Shown: one piece after another, positions 20,438 to 33,300 of the stretch
How positions within the stretch are numbered: the first letter of the stretch is position 1
Layout of the letters: the number at the start of each line of letters is the position of its first letter
Assembly (NCBI RefSeq): GCF_027744825.2
Contig: NC_071342.1
Coordinates: 14,837,501 to 14,901,500 of the forward strand
DNA from: Synchiropus splendidus
Taxonomy: Eukaryota; Chordata; Actinopteri; Syngnathiformes; Callionymidae
DNA: 64,000 nucleotides
Reading direction: 5' to 3'
Program-made: the position numbers and the translations under genes
Notes under the pieces: model-generated
The model's input: only the letters and a program-made list of their open reading frames with translations
Told to the model about the DNA's origin: nothing
The model's database searches: none

Positions 20438-22227
20438 GTTGCCGTGCAGGGATGGCAGTCTTGATTCCCTTAAAATAAACACCAGTAAAATAGTTATAGG
20501 AAAGGTAGGTGAGCATTTCAAGCACGCTGCTGGTTAATGTCCAACGGTGTTATGAATTAAAAAACCCTGCAAGCTCCAGAATATATTATATAAATATTTG
20601 CACATTTGGTGCCTGAAATGGCATGAATGCATATTTTAGCTGCAGTGCATTTACACTACATCAGGTTTGACATTTAAGCAAATCGACCAATGTCAAATAA
20701 ATATCAAGGCGTTTTTAAAATCAACTTTGAGTCATTATTCTGACAGAAGACTAGTATGGAGGAACAAGTCAACTGTGACTCTTAGAAGAGTGACAGGCTT
20801 TTAATGGCTGGAAAATATGGGTTTAAAATGATGATAGTTGATAACAGATAATAAGGAGAATGAAGTGCAGTACTCACCGGAGAAGAGACTCTGGAACTTT
20901 AATCACAAAAAGTTTCTGAGTGTAATCCCATTGAATTTGACTTCCTTTCTCATTTTGGTGTATAATCAATCCTCCGCAGTTCCAGAGAATAACTCGCCAG
21001 CTCAGGAAGGATGTTGAGACCCCCTCCTCCTCCTCCTCCTCCTCACCCACTCCTACCCCGGTAACCAGGCTCCTCCCAGAAGTCCAACCATTTGGTGACA
21101 AGTTTGGCATCTCATTTTCTCTCTTTGGTGCGTGGAACACGATCGAAAATAAATACATTAACAGAAATGACAGAGCAGTGAAATCGCATTGAAAAACAAG
21201 TATTGAAGCTTATCCCAGATTGGAGGAACCCATCTGTGGCCAAAAATGAGATGTCACCCAAACTTTGCACTCGATAGTCATTTAATTATGTACATGAATA
21301 TACATGTATTTACAGTCTCACGTCATACACGGAGGCTATATGCATTCCATGGTTACATCATCAAAAATAAACACACACACGAGACGCACACATCAAACCT
21401 CATGTCTTATCTTTCAGCACAGTATTGCATATTTAGTCGACAGCGGTGCAACTCTGGCAAATGACGTCAACACAAATTTCACGAAAAAAGACCTGTCATT
21501 ATATCTACTCCCTGAATATGATCTCATAAATACTGTTAGTGGATGGACATCGATGTTGACAACGCACTGAAAAGAAACGCGTTTCGACGGCACAAGCTTC
21601 AAGCGAGTTGATTGGACGTCAATGGAATTGTTACATGGTTATGATCACAGGAGCCAAGGGGCTTTTTTCGTTTTGCAACTCAAGAACACAGTAAACTGGC
21701 CGTCCATTGTAACTGGCTGTGTTCACTTTGGCCATTTTGTTTTTGGAACTGAATATTTGCAATAGAATAAAAATATATATTTTTTATTAATTCATATGTC
21801 AAAATGGTCGCAGGAAATTGGCATTACTGATAGCATCAAAATCGTACTCTCTATGTTTTTGGTGCATTCATGAGGTGCCGGAATTATGACTTCCATTACA
21901 ATTCAGGTTATGTTACCTTATTTATTTGGGAAGTTGATAGTATTTATTTCTCAATTTGTTGTTGAAAAGACAACAATTTGTTAAATAATTTATTCAAAGC
22001 CTTCTAATAGAGCGCACCGATGTAAATACTGGTTTTTGAGTGTTTTGCGCTGCATGATACGGGTGAATTTAAGTCATTAAACGCCATCTGAAGAGTTTGT
22101 TTTAAACTTCATTTCAAGGGCGTGTGTTAAAGTTGCATCTTTCAGTTTAACGTCGTTGATTGGGTTTTCCGCGGGCTCCTATGATAAAATGGCGTGATCG
22201 CTCTGGAGGGATGAACGGTGCAGGATT
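20438..22227 (-). other. chat 5' region and slc18a3 3' flank
   Basis: About 1.8 kb between the first chat coding exon and the slc18a3 stop. By analogy with other vertebrates this is part of a large first chat intron that contains slc18a3. An acceptor-like TTTTAAG lies about 35 nt upstream of the chat ATG (near 20472 on the minus strand), so a 5' UTR exon may begin there. A GGA-type repeat lies near 21020-21050. No other gene seen. Confidence 0.5.
21989..21994 (-). terminator. Candidate polyadenylation signal for slc18a3
   Basis: AATAAA on the minus strand (tttatt on plus) about 235 nt past the slc18a3 stop codon. Another lies near 21921. AT-rich context makes chance matches likely. Confidence 0.35.
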
Positions 22228-23775
22228 TCACGCGTACTCGCCCCCGGAGGATTCCTCCTCCGAGCAGGAGCGCTGCGCAAAAGTCTCAATGCCGTTCTCG
22301 TCTATGGTCGTGCACAAGCCCTTCCTCTTTTTCTCTCGCTGCTCCATTTTAATAGTGTCATACAGGCCGGTGGGCCCGTCCTCCAGCAGCATGTTCCGCT
22401 CCGAGTAGGACGGTTTCATCTGCGACACGTTCTTAAGGAGAAGCAGTGCCGGTGCGTAAAGTACGTTGGCGAGGCCCATTCCTAGGTTGAGCTGGACAAA
22501 GCCCAGACTGTGGACGATCTGGCCCGCCACTATTGGCCCCATGGCGTAGGCAACACAGTATGAGATGTCCGCAATGGCGTACACGCTCCCATACACGGAC
22601 ACGTGACGGACATCCACCAGGAAGCCGAGCGTGGGCAGCAGCGCCGTGTCCACGCAGGCCATGCCGAAGCAGATGCCGCACAGTGGGATCATGAGCTGCC
22701 CGAAGTTCTTACAGGCGGGGACCGTGCAGGAGCTGGCCCCTATGAAGACCATGCCTATGGCCCCGTAGAACCACTGCAGGTGCGGGTACTTGGCGGCCAG
22801 TTTGACGGTGACAAACACGCCTAAGACGTGGGGGAAGAAGGCGGGGAACCAGGTCATGCCGATCTCCCACTGGTTGGAGTGCATGTTCTCCTCCATCCAG
22901 TTGGCGATGGTGGGCTCCAGGAAGGCCAGCGGGATGTTGCAGATGATCAGAGCCCCCGCCACCACGGCGATGTAAGGGTCAAGCATGAGCTTGTTGATGG
23001 GGGTGCCCACCGGCATGTTCGCTCTCTCCGCCCTGGAGAAGGGCTTCAGCACCGTCAGGCACATGATCCCGTCCGCCAGACACACGCAGGCCAAGATCAA
23101 GAACGGGACCCGCTTCCCTGCAAACTCGTAGAGGACCCCGCCGAAAGGGGGCGCCACCAGGCACCCAAATGAGATGAAGGCTAAGGCAATACCGAGCGCT
23201 TTGCTCCTCTCGGCCTCTTCGGTGTAGCGGTCCGCGATCAGGGCGATCCCGGACGTGTCGGCGAAGGCCGAGCCCACCCCCTGCATGCTGCGCGCCAGGA
23301 ACAGCGTGGTGTAGTTCTCCGCGAAGGCAAAGGTCATTGTGGACAGGAACATGACGCTGAGGCCAATGAAGAGCGGGATGTCGTAGCCCACCCTGTCTAT
23401 AAAAGTTCCGCTGAGCGGGTTGACCAGGAGCTGGACTATGGCTTTTGAGGCGAACAGGACACCGATCTGGAGGTCGTAGTTGCTCTTGTCGGCAACGGAG
23501 GCGTTGGATGAGTTGCCGTGCGCCGCCAGACCCGAAGCCTGTGCCGCTTTTTTCTGCAGCTCCGCCAGGTAGTCGGGTATGATCGGCACGATCACCATGT
23601 ACAGCATGTTGTCCAGCAGAAGAACCACGCACACTATCACCATTATGATCCGGTTCTGGCGCGCTGGGTCTTGGATGACAAGTTGCTTAGTTCTTTCGCC
23701 CATCTGGGAGAGTTTGGCGGCGGCGGTTTTCGCCATACTATTCACGTGTCCCTCTTTGGTTCCCTCCGGCTCCAT
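22228..23775 (-). CDS. slc18a3: Vesicular acetylcholine transporter (VAChT), intronless
   Basis: A single open frame of 515 codons from ATG at 23775 ([12 protein letters not shown] at -3 and G at +4) to a stop at 22228. It is a major-facilitator proton/acetylcholine antiporter that loads acetylcholine into synaptic vesicles. The N-terminal cytosolic segment leads into the first membrane helix [20 protein letters not shown] with its family aspartate. A luminal loop has N-glycosylation sequons (GNSSNAS). About twelve hydrophobic segments follow, including the family motif region [20 protein letters not shown]. The C-terminal tail carries the acidic/dileucine sorting type signal SERNMLLED, as expected for VAChT. 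Length is close to the human protein (about 530). Base composition is much more GC-rich than the flanks. It lies upstream of and on the same strand as chat, the conserved cholinergic locus arrangement. Opposite-strand frames in this interval are shadows. Confidence 0.97.
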   Translation of the reverse strand: MEPEGTKEGHVNSMAKTAAAKLSQMGERTKQLVIQDPARQNRIIMVIVCVVLLLDNMLYMVIVPIIPDYLAELQKKAAQASGLAAHGNSSNASVADKSNYDLQIGVLFASKAIVQLLVNPLSGTFIDRVGYDIPLFIGLSVMFLSTMTFAFAENYTTLFLARSMQGVGSAFADTSGIALIADRYTEEAERSKALGIALAFISFGCLVAPPFGGVLYEFAGKRVPFLILACVCLADGIMCLTVLKPFSRAERANMPVGTPINKLMLDPYIAVVAGALIICNIPLAFLEPTIANWMEENMHSNQWEIGMTWFPAFFPHVLGVFVTVKLAAKYPHLQWFYGAIGMVFIGASSCTVPACKNFGQLMIPLCGICFGMACVDTALLPTLGFLVDVRHVSVYGSVYAIADISYCVAYAMGPIVAGQIVHSLGFVQLNLGMGLANVLYAPALLLLKNVSQMKPSYSERNMLLEDGPTGLYDTIKMEQREKKRKGLCTTIDENGIETFAQRSCSEEESSGGEYA

Positions 23776-24324
23776 GGTGTCGGTTTTGTTGTGGAAAAAA
23801 GGTGAATCACTTGGAAAGAACGCGCTCGGTGTCCACCTGCTCTTCTGGGAAACTTCAGCCTCTCCGCTCCGACATCGCGCTCACTCCACTTCAGGTTCCG
23901 TCTTTGCTCTGCTTACTTGCCTCATCTCTGGTCTTTCAGGGTCCCGGACAGCACCTGCGGGCTCGGGCTCTCACAGTGGCGGCGGATCCATGGGCGTCCT
24001 CTCCGTCTGTCTCCGGTCACCTGGAACGCAGCGAGCTAAGTCATCATTCCTCATCTGCCCCGCTGCTTTTTGTCAGTCGCTGATGGAAAACACGCTGCAG
24101 CTTGTTGACTCCCCTAGGTGCCCCCCTCCTCCCACCTTCACTGGGGGCTGTGACGCACAGTCTCCAGCACTTTTTTTATGCTAATTAAACGCAAACCCCC
24201 AGCGCGCACTTATGCGTTCTCAGCCGCTGTCACACTCCAACAGGTTCACTTTTAAGGCTTGTGTTTTGGTTAAACGTCCCAGGCGACAGTCAGCACAGAC
24301 AGCGCGCGTTTTTAAGCGCGACAT

Positions 24325-24352
24325 TTCAGCACCACACTGAGGGGACAGCTCC
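24325..24352 (+). promoter_or_regulatory. Split RE1/NRSE-like REST binding motif upstream of slc18a3/chat
   Basis: The plus strand shows the left half-site ttcagcacc (24325-24333), nine bases, then the right half-site ggacagctcc (24343-24352). In the canonical RE1 the halves are separated by two bases. An expanded class with about 5-8 extra bases is known to bind REST, and this spacing (seven extra) falls within it. It lies 550 bp upstream of the slc18a3 ATG. An RE1 is known in the 5' flank of the mammalian cholinergic locus. Binding itself is inferred. Confidence 0.5.
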
Positions 24353-27300
24353 GCCATGTATTGCCGAGAAAGTTCTTCCAAATCCACGTGAACAGATGTT
24401 TCCTCTCTTTTTCCGAATCAGATCATCGTTGCACATGTGACAAGCGAATACAGCTAACTGCGATAACCGAAGTCTGTCACTTATTTTCCACATTTTTTGG
24501 CGTCAGGAAACGGAACATTACGCACACAGCAAAAACAGATTTCATTCAGTTACTAAAGCCACTTACTAAATTATCATTTAACGTTGACACAGTCACCATA
24601 GAAGCAGGAAGAATAGTGATTAAAAATAACTGTTGTTCTTTTAAAAACACAATTTCCCAATGCTGTCCGTGTATTCACATTATTCTTTCTGTGCGCGTCA
24701 TTTTTGGGCTACAAAATTAAAATGTTTGACGTTACAAGTTAGAAATAATAATGGACACTTTACAATACGTTGGTTTCACGTAGTATTGATTATTTGCGCA
24801 TTAGTTTCAACCAGTGATTTGGAAACAAAAATAAACTCATTGAAGAAAACTGATAAATCTATGATTAATTATACTTTTAATGGTTACAATTTATGCTCCT
24901 ATAACATGATATACATTAATACATTTTCATTTATTTTTGCTTCCAAATGTTAATATAAGTTAATATTTTCTTTGTGTTGCCCTGAATTAGATCGTGCTAT
25001 AGTGAATTTGGAAATAGATGGGGCAGATCTGTAACGGCAAATTAGTACATTTAAAGTTTTGTTGGATGGATACAGAGCTTTGTACTTTAGTGCCATTTCC
25101 TGTAATATATCACACATTATTCAGCACCAATATGAAACCTGAAACGGAACACTGCTGCTCTCTAGCGGTATAAAGAGGTTAGCGCCGTTTAGACTGGCAG
25201 AAAGTCTCGCGAGAACTGAAAAAAAAATCCTGAAGATGGGAAATAGATACGTATTTTAAATGTTATAAATTAAGACATGTTCTGGGTTCCATCTGTGGTG
25301 TTTAAAAAAACAAACAAACACCACTCTTCCGTCAAATGGCATGACTTCCAAACGTAGTTTAGACGTGTTCATAAAGTCTCGTGTCCCAATTGTGGCAAGC
25401 GCGGGGCTTGTTGTGGACACTCGGACCAAAATACAGGCACATAAAACAAAGTCGCGTCTTTAAGGAAACGTTGAAGTCACCAAACGAGTATTAATCCTGA
25501 TGCGTCGTTGCTTCTTTCTACCGGCAGATGGTATCACATCATCTCTAAACCCCAGGGAGCAAATACTGGAATTAAAAACTACAAAAACTATCATAAAAAT
25601 AAGTAAAAAAAAGGAAATACGTTTTAATCAATGCAACCATATAGAGGTGTTGAAAATGAATACCTTAAAGTTGTGAGCCCTTTGAGGATCCCGACATCTT
25701 TTTATTATAATAAAAACAACGCATCAGTGCTGCAATGTTTTCTGGTTATGTAGTGACGTGCAATCTATAAATAAATATCATATTTGTATGGTTGGAGAAG
25801 GAGTGGAAAAGTAAATGCTGTCGACTGAATAATCGTGAATTAGAAGTGCATTAATAATATGAAGAACCTTTGCATCAAAATCAAACCATACATTAGGAGT
25901 GCTCTATTACACACTGATCTGTACAGTTACAGAATATTCAGTATTACTTCTGATCAATTTGAGCAAAGCTATGTTACACATGGATGTTTCCTTTGAGAGA
26001 CACATAAATCCTTAAACCTTTGTAGTCATGCTTCAATACCAGACGAAACATCCAGGATTTCTTGGATCAACTCACACAGAGTGAGTGGGAGATGATTAGA
26101 TTTTGCAAACTCGGAAAACAAGTTTTTTTTTTTTTTTTCAGGCAGCCGTGACCCTCCAGAGCTTTTGTTCGAGGGCTAAATCAGGGCAATGAATGTTTGG
26201 AATCCATTCAAAACGAGGGCTCAACATTTTCAGTTGTATTTTTAGACCCACTGTTACGTCACATTTGTAAAAGAACAGCTTTCAATAATCACATTTATTT
26301 CCCTCGCTGAACATTTTGTAGCTGCGGAGGTTAAGCAGAGGCACGGAGGCCGGAACTATCAGCTTTTGCTTCACCCAGGAGACTCTCTCTCCCCCTCTCT
26401 CTCATACATGAACTCAAAGCATGACTCTGTGCACAGCCGCCCCCTTGTCCCTGCTCTAAAAATAATGTTGTCTGGGGTCTGATCAGTCCTCGCCCCTGAA
26501 CATTTTTGTGCTGGTTTCATAAAGCAACTCATCTCCGATCTAATTGGAAACCAGGAGGTACAAGTTCACCATGTAATCTTGTTCGGCTGCCAAAGTATTA
26601 ATGTCTCACCACGCAAGTAAAATCCTGGGCGACTGGGGCCAAATACCCAAATACCCAGAGATGAGGTTATCACTAGTTGCACTATTATAACCTCATTCAC
26701 AAACTAGAAAGTCGGTTTTTGGTGACAAACAAATGTAGACGCTGAATCTTAAACCCTGTAACTGTCTTTTGTCTCATCAAAAACAGAAAGTTATTGAGTT
26801 CAAAATGATATTTGTTTGTCACAGATGTGCACATAGAGGAACATATCATCGTATAATATAGAGCAGACTCCATGAAAGTACAGGCATAACTCCTAAATCT
26901 TTCAGATTATTCAGTTGAATATGGGTGCTATTTACAACCAACTGTAACTAAATATCTAAGAATTTTAAATAACATTTGATCAAATTAATTTACTTTAATT
27001 TATGTTGGGGAAAATGTTTAACCAAACTATATCTATTAATTTATCCATTATTATTGGTGAAAAACACAAGATTTGGGTAGCAAATAAAGATGTGTGGGGA
27101 TGTTAAATATTATTTTAATAAATAAAATGAATTTCAGTATAAGCAAAATAAAACTTGCAGATAACCCCAATTGTTATTAAAAAATAAAGTATTACTAGGC
27201 TAGATTTATTTAACCTGAAATTTGGGCAATTGTAATTGCCTACCACTGCTGACTTGAAAACGGCCCCTGGGTTCGGCCCCTCCCTCACTTGTGCTGACCC

Positions 27301-30198
27301 AAGGCACCTTGATTGATAACCATAATCCATGTGTCTGACCAGATTAACAGCAACGTCCTCCCCATGTGTCAATTGTGTCCATTTAATCAAGCAAGTGTGC
27401 AGCTGCCACAGCAGCTCATGTGGATGAGATTGCATGTGAACATACTACGGCGGCCGAAATGCACATGTGTGACCTTTAGTAGACATTTGCTGGCATTCAA
27501 TCTGCTCTATAAATAAGAGCATGTGACCTTTGGTCACAGTTAATCGTCTTCTCATTGTGCCATCACGAATATGAAGAACATCGACGGAAGCTGTTGTTTA
27601 GGAGCTGTTTTGTTAGGTCAGTATGCAGATGGTGTCGCCATTGCAGCAAAGATAAATAAATTAAACTTAAAAAAAAAATAAAATTCTCGGCCAAATACTC
27701 GGCCATCCCACTTCTGACACCATTAGTCCTGCAATAGGTTCTCCATCTTTAGCCGCCATTAGGTTTTATTTTAGTTCCCTGCTGTACATTCTATTGAATT
27801 AAAGCAGTGACGCAATAATCCCACTGTAATTCTGACTGTAATTCAAATGAGCTCTTGTGTTGTTGATTTGACAGTTGTGACTGTGACCGTACCAGACATC
27901 TGTTTGGTGTGATGGAGGCACATCTGACAGCCATGAAACGTCGCATCGACCTTTCTCCAGTTTTTAAGTTCCTGTCTGGGTCCTGCAGCGATGTTGAGGT
28001 TGTAAAGTTCTGGTGTAAGTGCTACACTCTCACCACAAGGTCAGTGAAGCGAGAAGACACTTGGAAGCCACGTTTGACTTCAAACTTGATGTCACTATTC
28101 ATAGAAATTATGCCTTTGCAGTTGATCGTGTGTTGCTGTAAGAAGCAGTTCAACAGCAAATGACAACAACATACTGTACTGTAGGTCCATCTGGTGAAGT
28201 CATGATGCATGAGCAGTTGTTACAATACATATACAGGCTCCCCTGATGTCTGAATGTGTAATCTGGATCACACGTAGGGAATGAATTATCTGACAGAGGT
28301 TGTGTTGGACCTCCACCCACGTGTCACCACCAGGCTATGGTGCAACAGTCTGTTCTCCTGACGGACTGGGGTGTATTAATCTGCTTAACACCAATCAGGG
28401 TGGGACCGTCTTTGTCATCAACCACCCTGCGATGGTGTCGACAGACTCTCTGTGGACCGTTCTTATAGAATCTCCAAAAAAAAAACAATTTTATAAGGTA
28501 ATTTATTTATGTGATTTTTTTTTATCGTTCAACACCAATAAGAGACAATTTCACATAGTCATGGACAGAATCACATTGAACACAGTCTTGTTCATGATAA
28601 ACACAGTTTCTCAAAAAAAAAAAAAAAACATACAAGAAATGAAACAATTGCTTTGCAATATGTTGATTTCATAACCATATCTTTGATGCAACGCTTGTTT
28701 GACGTGTCAAAACTGCAAAGCTAATTCATTGTTCAGATCAAATTTTTTAGATCATTAACCCCAAAAACATAATCCTCAAAAGTGATCATTGTATTTCTTT
28801 CCCATGGATCAAGTGATCTTTTTAAAATGAGCATGTAACGGTAGATGTGCAAAAAAAAAAATGTACAGTCAATTTATTTCACGACATGGAGCGGCAGCTA
28901 ATCCAGAGACAGGGAACTGTAACTACCAAGTTACTATTCATTGGAAAAGATATTTATTGATTTGAAATGATCCAGAATTCAGAGTTTAGAGTTCATCTGA
29001 TGGCAATACTGATCTAAAAATGCATGTAAATGAATGATCTGAATGTTACCGTCATGAAAAACGTGATTTAGACAATCGTCCTTTCATGTTCGCTATATTG
29101 AATATGTAACAGTAATAATTCTGAGTTTATATCAGTGTGAAAGTAAGCTGACTCTAGCGCTACTGAATTGTTACAGATGTGCATAATGGCCTCCATAGTT
29201 TCAGCATCAGGTGTGATGGGACCACACGGCGCACAGTTAGCTTCTGTCAAGTGTAAACCAGGAAGTGTTGTTGCTGATAGACATCATCTGATGTTGGTAT
29301 GTTTACTGCAGACTGCAGGTGTGACCTACACAACATAAGCAGATGGTCATAATGATACGGCTGGTCTAGGTCACAGAAGAGCAAAAGTTTGGATGATGAC
29401 GACATGAAAAGGCTCTTATTCTGTGTAGCAAGTGTGTCCACTTAATCTATAACCTCCGACTAATCTCTAACTTGTCGTGGGGGCTGAGAACGAAGAATAG
29501 TGCTGTTGTTTGTGGGATTAGTACAGTGGAGATCAGTTGCAGCTTTATGGAGCACGTCCAGACCCACGCACTGACCGGTCAGGAGTAACTGGACGCAAAC
29601 GGGACCCGATATAATTGAATTTTCAAGGATAAATTGGAGCAGCTCTTTAAATATCGTGACAAAGATTTGATTTTGGAGTTGGCTAGTATTGAGTCATGGT
29701 TTTAGTCACAAGATTAAAATCCAAACACTGGCTTGACTTTAGTTTCATTACGTTAAGGACGTCTGATGTTATTGACAGAAGTGCTGTGCAGTTGAGGACA
29801 GGAAATGTCATGCAGAAGCTTTAAAAGTCATCCTCCTCACATGATACAAGCGACACAGATCTTCACACAAAACAATTCAGAACACACTTCAAACATGGAG
29901 GTGCACACTCAGACATACTTATTGACTGCATGTGTGATATTCTAGGATAGTTTTCTCTTCTCTTCCTCACCTGAACTCCTGACTAAAAGGCAAAAAAGGT
30001 TGAGGCAAGAGGTTGGAATCTCCCTTAGAGAAAGGGTGAGGTATTTTGTCATCTACCAGAGACCAGTGAGGTGCTTCAGATTCTGACTATAATGTGACAT
30101 CAAACATGCCCAAACAACTGCTTTGCTTCTAAAAACCAGATGAATTCTGCTGACCGACATGAACAACAGTTAAAGGTGACTCCACAGTTTCACCACAG

Positions 30199-30292
30199 CT
30201 GACTGCAGACGCCACAACCAACGCTGAAGAGACAACACCGACACACACAAACACAGAGGTACCTGCAGAAAGCACCACAACAGAATATGAGG
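30199..30292 (+). other. Possible mucin-like coding exon (weak)
   Basis: An open frame starting after an acceptor-like ...ACCACAG at 30198 reads LTADATTNAEETTPTHTN and continues with Thr/Glu-rich residues to ...TTTEYE, then a GT at 30293. It resembles an O-glycosylated mucin-type linker, but low-complexity ACA/CAC sequence can give this by chance. No convincing upstream or downstream exons were found, and the rgr 3' end begins 20 bp later on the other strand. Confidence 0.2.
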
Positions 30293-30311
30293 GTAACTTT
30301 GCATGCTTAGT

Positions 30312-33300
30312 TTATTTGGACTTGTTCTCAATTTGAGGCACTTCAATCTTTTCCCCAGTGAGCAACTGCCAGATGCCTCCTCTGTAGTTCTCATTTCCCA
30401 AACAGTACAGGAAGAAGTTGATGGTGGGGGAGGTCTTTGCCAGGATTGGTGCCATCTGGAATGAAAACAAGTGGTAAGTCCCCAAAAATACTATGGCACT
30501 TTTTTAGCTGGCTTTGCTATTTTTTTTTAAAATAAAAATACTCAATATACTAGAAAATTATATTTGGTAAAATTAACGCACTATCTGCATGATATAAATG
30601 CATTTCATATTTTTATTTGAAAATTATGCATTCAGATTTTACAGAATTCAAATTTAAATTTAGTAGATATACCTCCAACTTTTTAATGAAGGGACAATTC
30701 AGATGTAGGGCAAAAATATGCAAAAAATGTTTACTTCATCATCTCCCTCCAAATGTTTTGATTAATAATTGTTATATTTTTCAAATTTATTGTTTGATAT
30801 TAATAAATTTTCATGCAATATACAGTTTCAATACAGCAAACCCTTCATTAACATTTTTATGAATCATTTTGGCAACAATTACGATTATTATTATTATTTA
30901 AAAAAACGTTTTCTGTTCCTTTCTTGTTATAAATCTCACCCTGAATATGCAACAATTTTTCATGCTATTGCTGGTTCTAAAATACTTTCAAAAAGAGTGT
31001 TTCTCTCCATAGTTCATCAAAGCACTTTGATAATATTGGTGTCCTCACCATCCTGAGTTTTGGTGACACCAGGGCTGCGTTCTCGACCACAGCGTAGAAA
31101 GACAGGAGTCCATAGGGGCCCCAGCAGAGCAGCATAGTCTTCAGAGGAGTGTTGGGGTTGAACTGCAGACAAAACGGCACATTTAGAGCGTGTCAATAAC
31201 AGGTCCCACCTGCAACTATGTAATAAGTGACGTGGCTTTCCATGTGAGGGCGAGTCACATGTCAGGGATAAAGTCTGCAGGAGAAACAGTTTCAGCTTCA
31301 CTAAAACCACAGAACCACAGTCCAGTAAAGAGGCTGTAATCCAGCAGTCCATGCTGCATGATTCACATCACAAACTCATGCGAGCTAGCTAATGCTAAAA
31401 ACATCTTTAAAGAATCTCAAGACTTTTGATTTCATTTTTTTCTGACAGGGATTCTTTTGAATCTTATAAAAATCTAATGATTCCTAGTCTAAATCGTGAC
31501 CGAAATGATTTGTTCTCTGAAAGCTATTCAGACATTATAGTCCAACGGCAACACTGAATCTAAACATTAAGAAACACATCCTTGCTTAAACAGGTAAGAT
31601 TCAAATGCATGTTTCACTTACTCCAACCTTCATCTGCTATTTTAATGAGGATGTTTCTTAAAATATATGTGAAAAAAGTGTGTAGCTTTTTTCACAATTG
31701 AATGTGTCACCCAAATGCTCGCCGAACTTTTTGTCATTGTTCTTTATTATTCTAGAGTATAGAATATGACAAAATGTAAAGATTTAATTGTCCTTGTCCT
31801 TTAACGCTCCATATTTAAAAGCAGGATGTATAATTCATATTCACTGCTGACCAAACAGGTTTATCATTGATCCATCCTTGTGATTAGTGGCTGTTTTTAA
31901 TGTTCTTGATTGTGTTTATGATGTATGTTTTATTAATAAATGCACAGTGGGTCTGTAGCGCCGCTTTTCGAATAGACATAACAAGATATTTATTTGGGTG
32001 CAATGTCCTCATTCTCCACTAGATGTCCCATATCTTTACCAGCAACTGTACAGTAGATCAAAACTCTTTTAAGAATGAAGCCTCAAGTCTGTGATTTTCA
32101 AGTTGGGAGCATTTGATTGGTTTATTAAATTACTCAACAGGCTGGTTTTATCACAGCAGCTTTCTCTGCTTGTCATGAAAGTGCCAGCCAACTCAGATGA
32201 CTGGAAGTAATGGTCTTACGTAACAGAGACCAGGAGACTGAATCTCAGCTGTGCTTGGCTATTCAGCATGCTTCATGTCCATACAGCATTTTCTTTACAA
32301 AAAAAAAGAAAAACAGCACTCTGGCTACTGTAGTGATGTGAAACAGGAGCTCACGCCTGCAGCGATGACCTACATATGTGCGGGTCAGAATACGGACCAC
32401 ATGAGGAATTTGTGCTAACACCACGCAGAGATTACTCAGATGTACCTAAAAATCCCTCCGCAACTTCAAAGCAGGGACGTGGACTTTGTACTACAAGGAT
32501 TTGAGCACTGGGAATTTAACCGGTTTATCAGGGAGAGTGCACATGATTTTAGGGTAGATTAACTGAAACATGAGCTTTGCTATAACCAACCGTTTTCACC
32601 AGGATTTCGTCCCAGTGCACACACTGTTGCGCATTTAACCACTGCTCGCTGCTCCTGCTTCCTTAAGAAGCTGCCATCATTTTCAAGATTTCTTTTAAAT
32701 GAAAGGAGCACAGTTAGGCAATTGATGCCACATTTTCCAATTCAAAACTGCATACTTTTTCGTCATCATGTTCCTTCAGTTTTGGTGCACATTTGCTATA
32801 TTCTAGAGAGATACTGAAAAAAAAAAATTCAGAATATATCATTTTAATTGTTTTTAAATCTGGAGATTATTATTATTATTATTGCTATTGTTATTATTAT
32901 TATTATTGTTGTTATTAATAATATCATTATTAATAATAATAATAATAATATTATTATTATCTCTCTTTCTCTCTCTCTCTCCATATATAACTTTAGAGTA
33001 TTAAATTAGAATTCAGAAAATATACATTGAATGAAAAATAAAAATGTACACTTGAATATGGTTTAATATGTGACATATTTTGTTTCAGCTCATGAAGACC
33101 GACATGGACTGTCCACTAGGAATGACTTTTGTCCTGTTTCTTGCAACCAACGATCTCCCCAGAAGTGGCACCTTAAGTTTAATCCATTACTAAAAATAAT
33201 GCGATTTTCCTCCTCATAAAAACTAGGCTGAGATACAGTCGCTTGTCCACAGACAGAAACACTCACCTTGTAGTTTCCTGTCTTCTTGAACTTCTCTCCG

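Larger units (their letters stand above)
23776..30311. other. Gene-poor region between slc18a3 and rgr
   Basis: About 6.5 kb. The first 600 bp are GC-rich and should hold the slc18a3/chat promoter and any non-coding first exons, including the split RE1-like motif at 24325-24352. The remainder is AT-rich. It holds poly-A/T tracts (26121-26140, 28612-28628), no recognisable transposon protein and no conserved coding exon. One weak mucin-like coding candidate lies at 30199-30292. Confidence 0.55.

Noticed and set aside
22433..23632. Frames of 82-217 codons on both strands inside slc18a3
   Set aside because: Shadows of the GC-rich slc18a3 coding frame, which alone shows family similarity.
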